A DNA stretch of 5,842 nt from Methylococcales bacterium (GTDB taxonomy: Bacteria; Pseudomonadota; Gammaproteobacteria; Methylococcales; Methylomonadaceae): positions 1-5,842 of the forward strand of contig SHZG01000153.1 in NCBI GenBank assembly GCA_009692395.1, read 5' to 3'. Below the pieces are notes generated by a model. The model saw only the letters and a program-made list of their open reading frames with translations, was not told the DNA's origin and did no database searches. Shown piece by piece: positions 5,719 through 5,842 of this stretch. Within the stretch, counting starts at the first letter, position 1. Each line of letters opens with the position of its first letter. The translations under genes were made by a program, and so were the position numbers.

Positions 5719-5842
5719 GAATAAATATCGCGCCCGAATTCGACCTTGTTGATAAGCAAACCGATGACGGTGTCGTGCATCAACTCTAGTTTTGAGGAGC
5801 AAATGGTCTTGCGATTGAGTCGTTTGATCCATGTCCGAAAGT
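5715..5842 (-). CDS. IS1-family transposase, C-terminal fragment (partial at window edge)
   Basis: On the minus strand, the frame entering at 5840 reads FRTWIKRLNRKTICSSKLEL, then MHDTVIGLLINKVEFGRDIYS, and stops at a TAA (5717-5715). The R-x-W-I-K-R-L-x-R-K-T-I-C-x-S block followed by an M-H-D-x-V-I-G-L-hydrophobic segment is the characteristic end of IS1 InsB-type transposases, a DDE-type enzyme that joins the element's ends to target DNA. The catalytic acidic residues are upstream, outside the window. The stop codon sits inside the terminal repeat, so coding and terminus overlap. A longer open frame on the same strand (5832-5599) is only a shifted reading of this gene running into the globin gene. 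Confidence 0.85.
   Translation of the reverse strand, partial: FRTWIKRLNRKTICSSKLELMHDTVIGLLINKVEFGRDIYS

Larger units (their letters stand above)
5694..5842 (-). mobile_element. IS1-family insertion sequence, 3' part (right copy)
   Basis: This is the end of an IS1-family element on the minus strand, entering the window from the right and stopping at its terminal repeat (5694-5718). It carries the last 41 codons of the transposase. It is inserted inside the truncated-hemoglobin part of the globin gene. It has the same orientation as the left element, and the two terminal sequences are nearly the same, so the two are copies of one element or of close relatives. The host sequence directly before it (AGTATTAGTA, ending at 5693) should hold one target-site duplicate of the usual 8-9 bases; its partner lies outside the window. 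Confidence 0.85.

Noticed and set aside
5599..5832. Minus-strand 77-codon open frame at the right edge
   Set aside because: It is out of frame with the recognisable transposase end and runs into the globin gene antisense.

Overview
This is a moderately AT-rich bacterial window. It looks like a gammaproteobacterium: the RecB protein is close to the E. coli type along its whole length, and a YhbQ-like GIY-YIG protein and DUF29 and IS1-family relatives are present. The Thiotrichales/Beggiatoaceae type of genome is a reasonable guess, but nothing in the window proves it.

Layout. Both ends lie inside IS1-family insertion sequences on the minus strand. At the left (1-158) is the 5' end of a transposase gene (28 codons with a CPFC zinc-finger start), closed by a terminal inverted repeat at 134-158. 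At the right (5694-5842) is the matching terminal repeat and the last 41 codons of a transposase. The two 25-base termini match at 21 positions. The 5535 bases between them (159-5693) are chromosomal-type DNA. They hold, all on the plus strand: a DUF29 gene broken by two in-frame TGA codons (206-634); a tightly packed group of a GIY-YIG protein (647-940), an unrecognised 107-residue protein (937-1260, 4-base ATGA overlap) and a full-length RecB (1288-4818); a 269-base spacer with a large imperfect inverted repeat built from a roughly 9-base CACGAAA-type unit (4869-4996); and a globin gene (5088-5714). The globin has a complete flavohemoglobin-type domain followed by the first part of a truncated-hemoglobin domain. 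That second domain is cut by the right-hand IS1-like element, which supplies the last six codons and the stop.

How it works together. The core is a DNA-processing group: RecB, with intact helicase and nuclease motifs, preceded by a small GIY-YIG nuclease-fold protein and an unknown protein. No recC or recD lies next to recB, so the other subunits of exonuclease V must be encoded elsewhere or are missing. The flanks show decay: insertion at both ends, one pseudogene, one gene cut mid-domain. The same-orientation IS ends give a composite-transposon-like outline. The window reaches only 158 and 149 bases into them, which also fits a draft contig that stops where assembly met a repeated IS.
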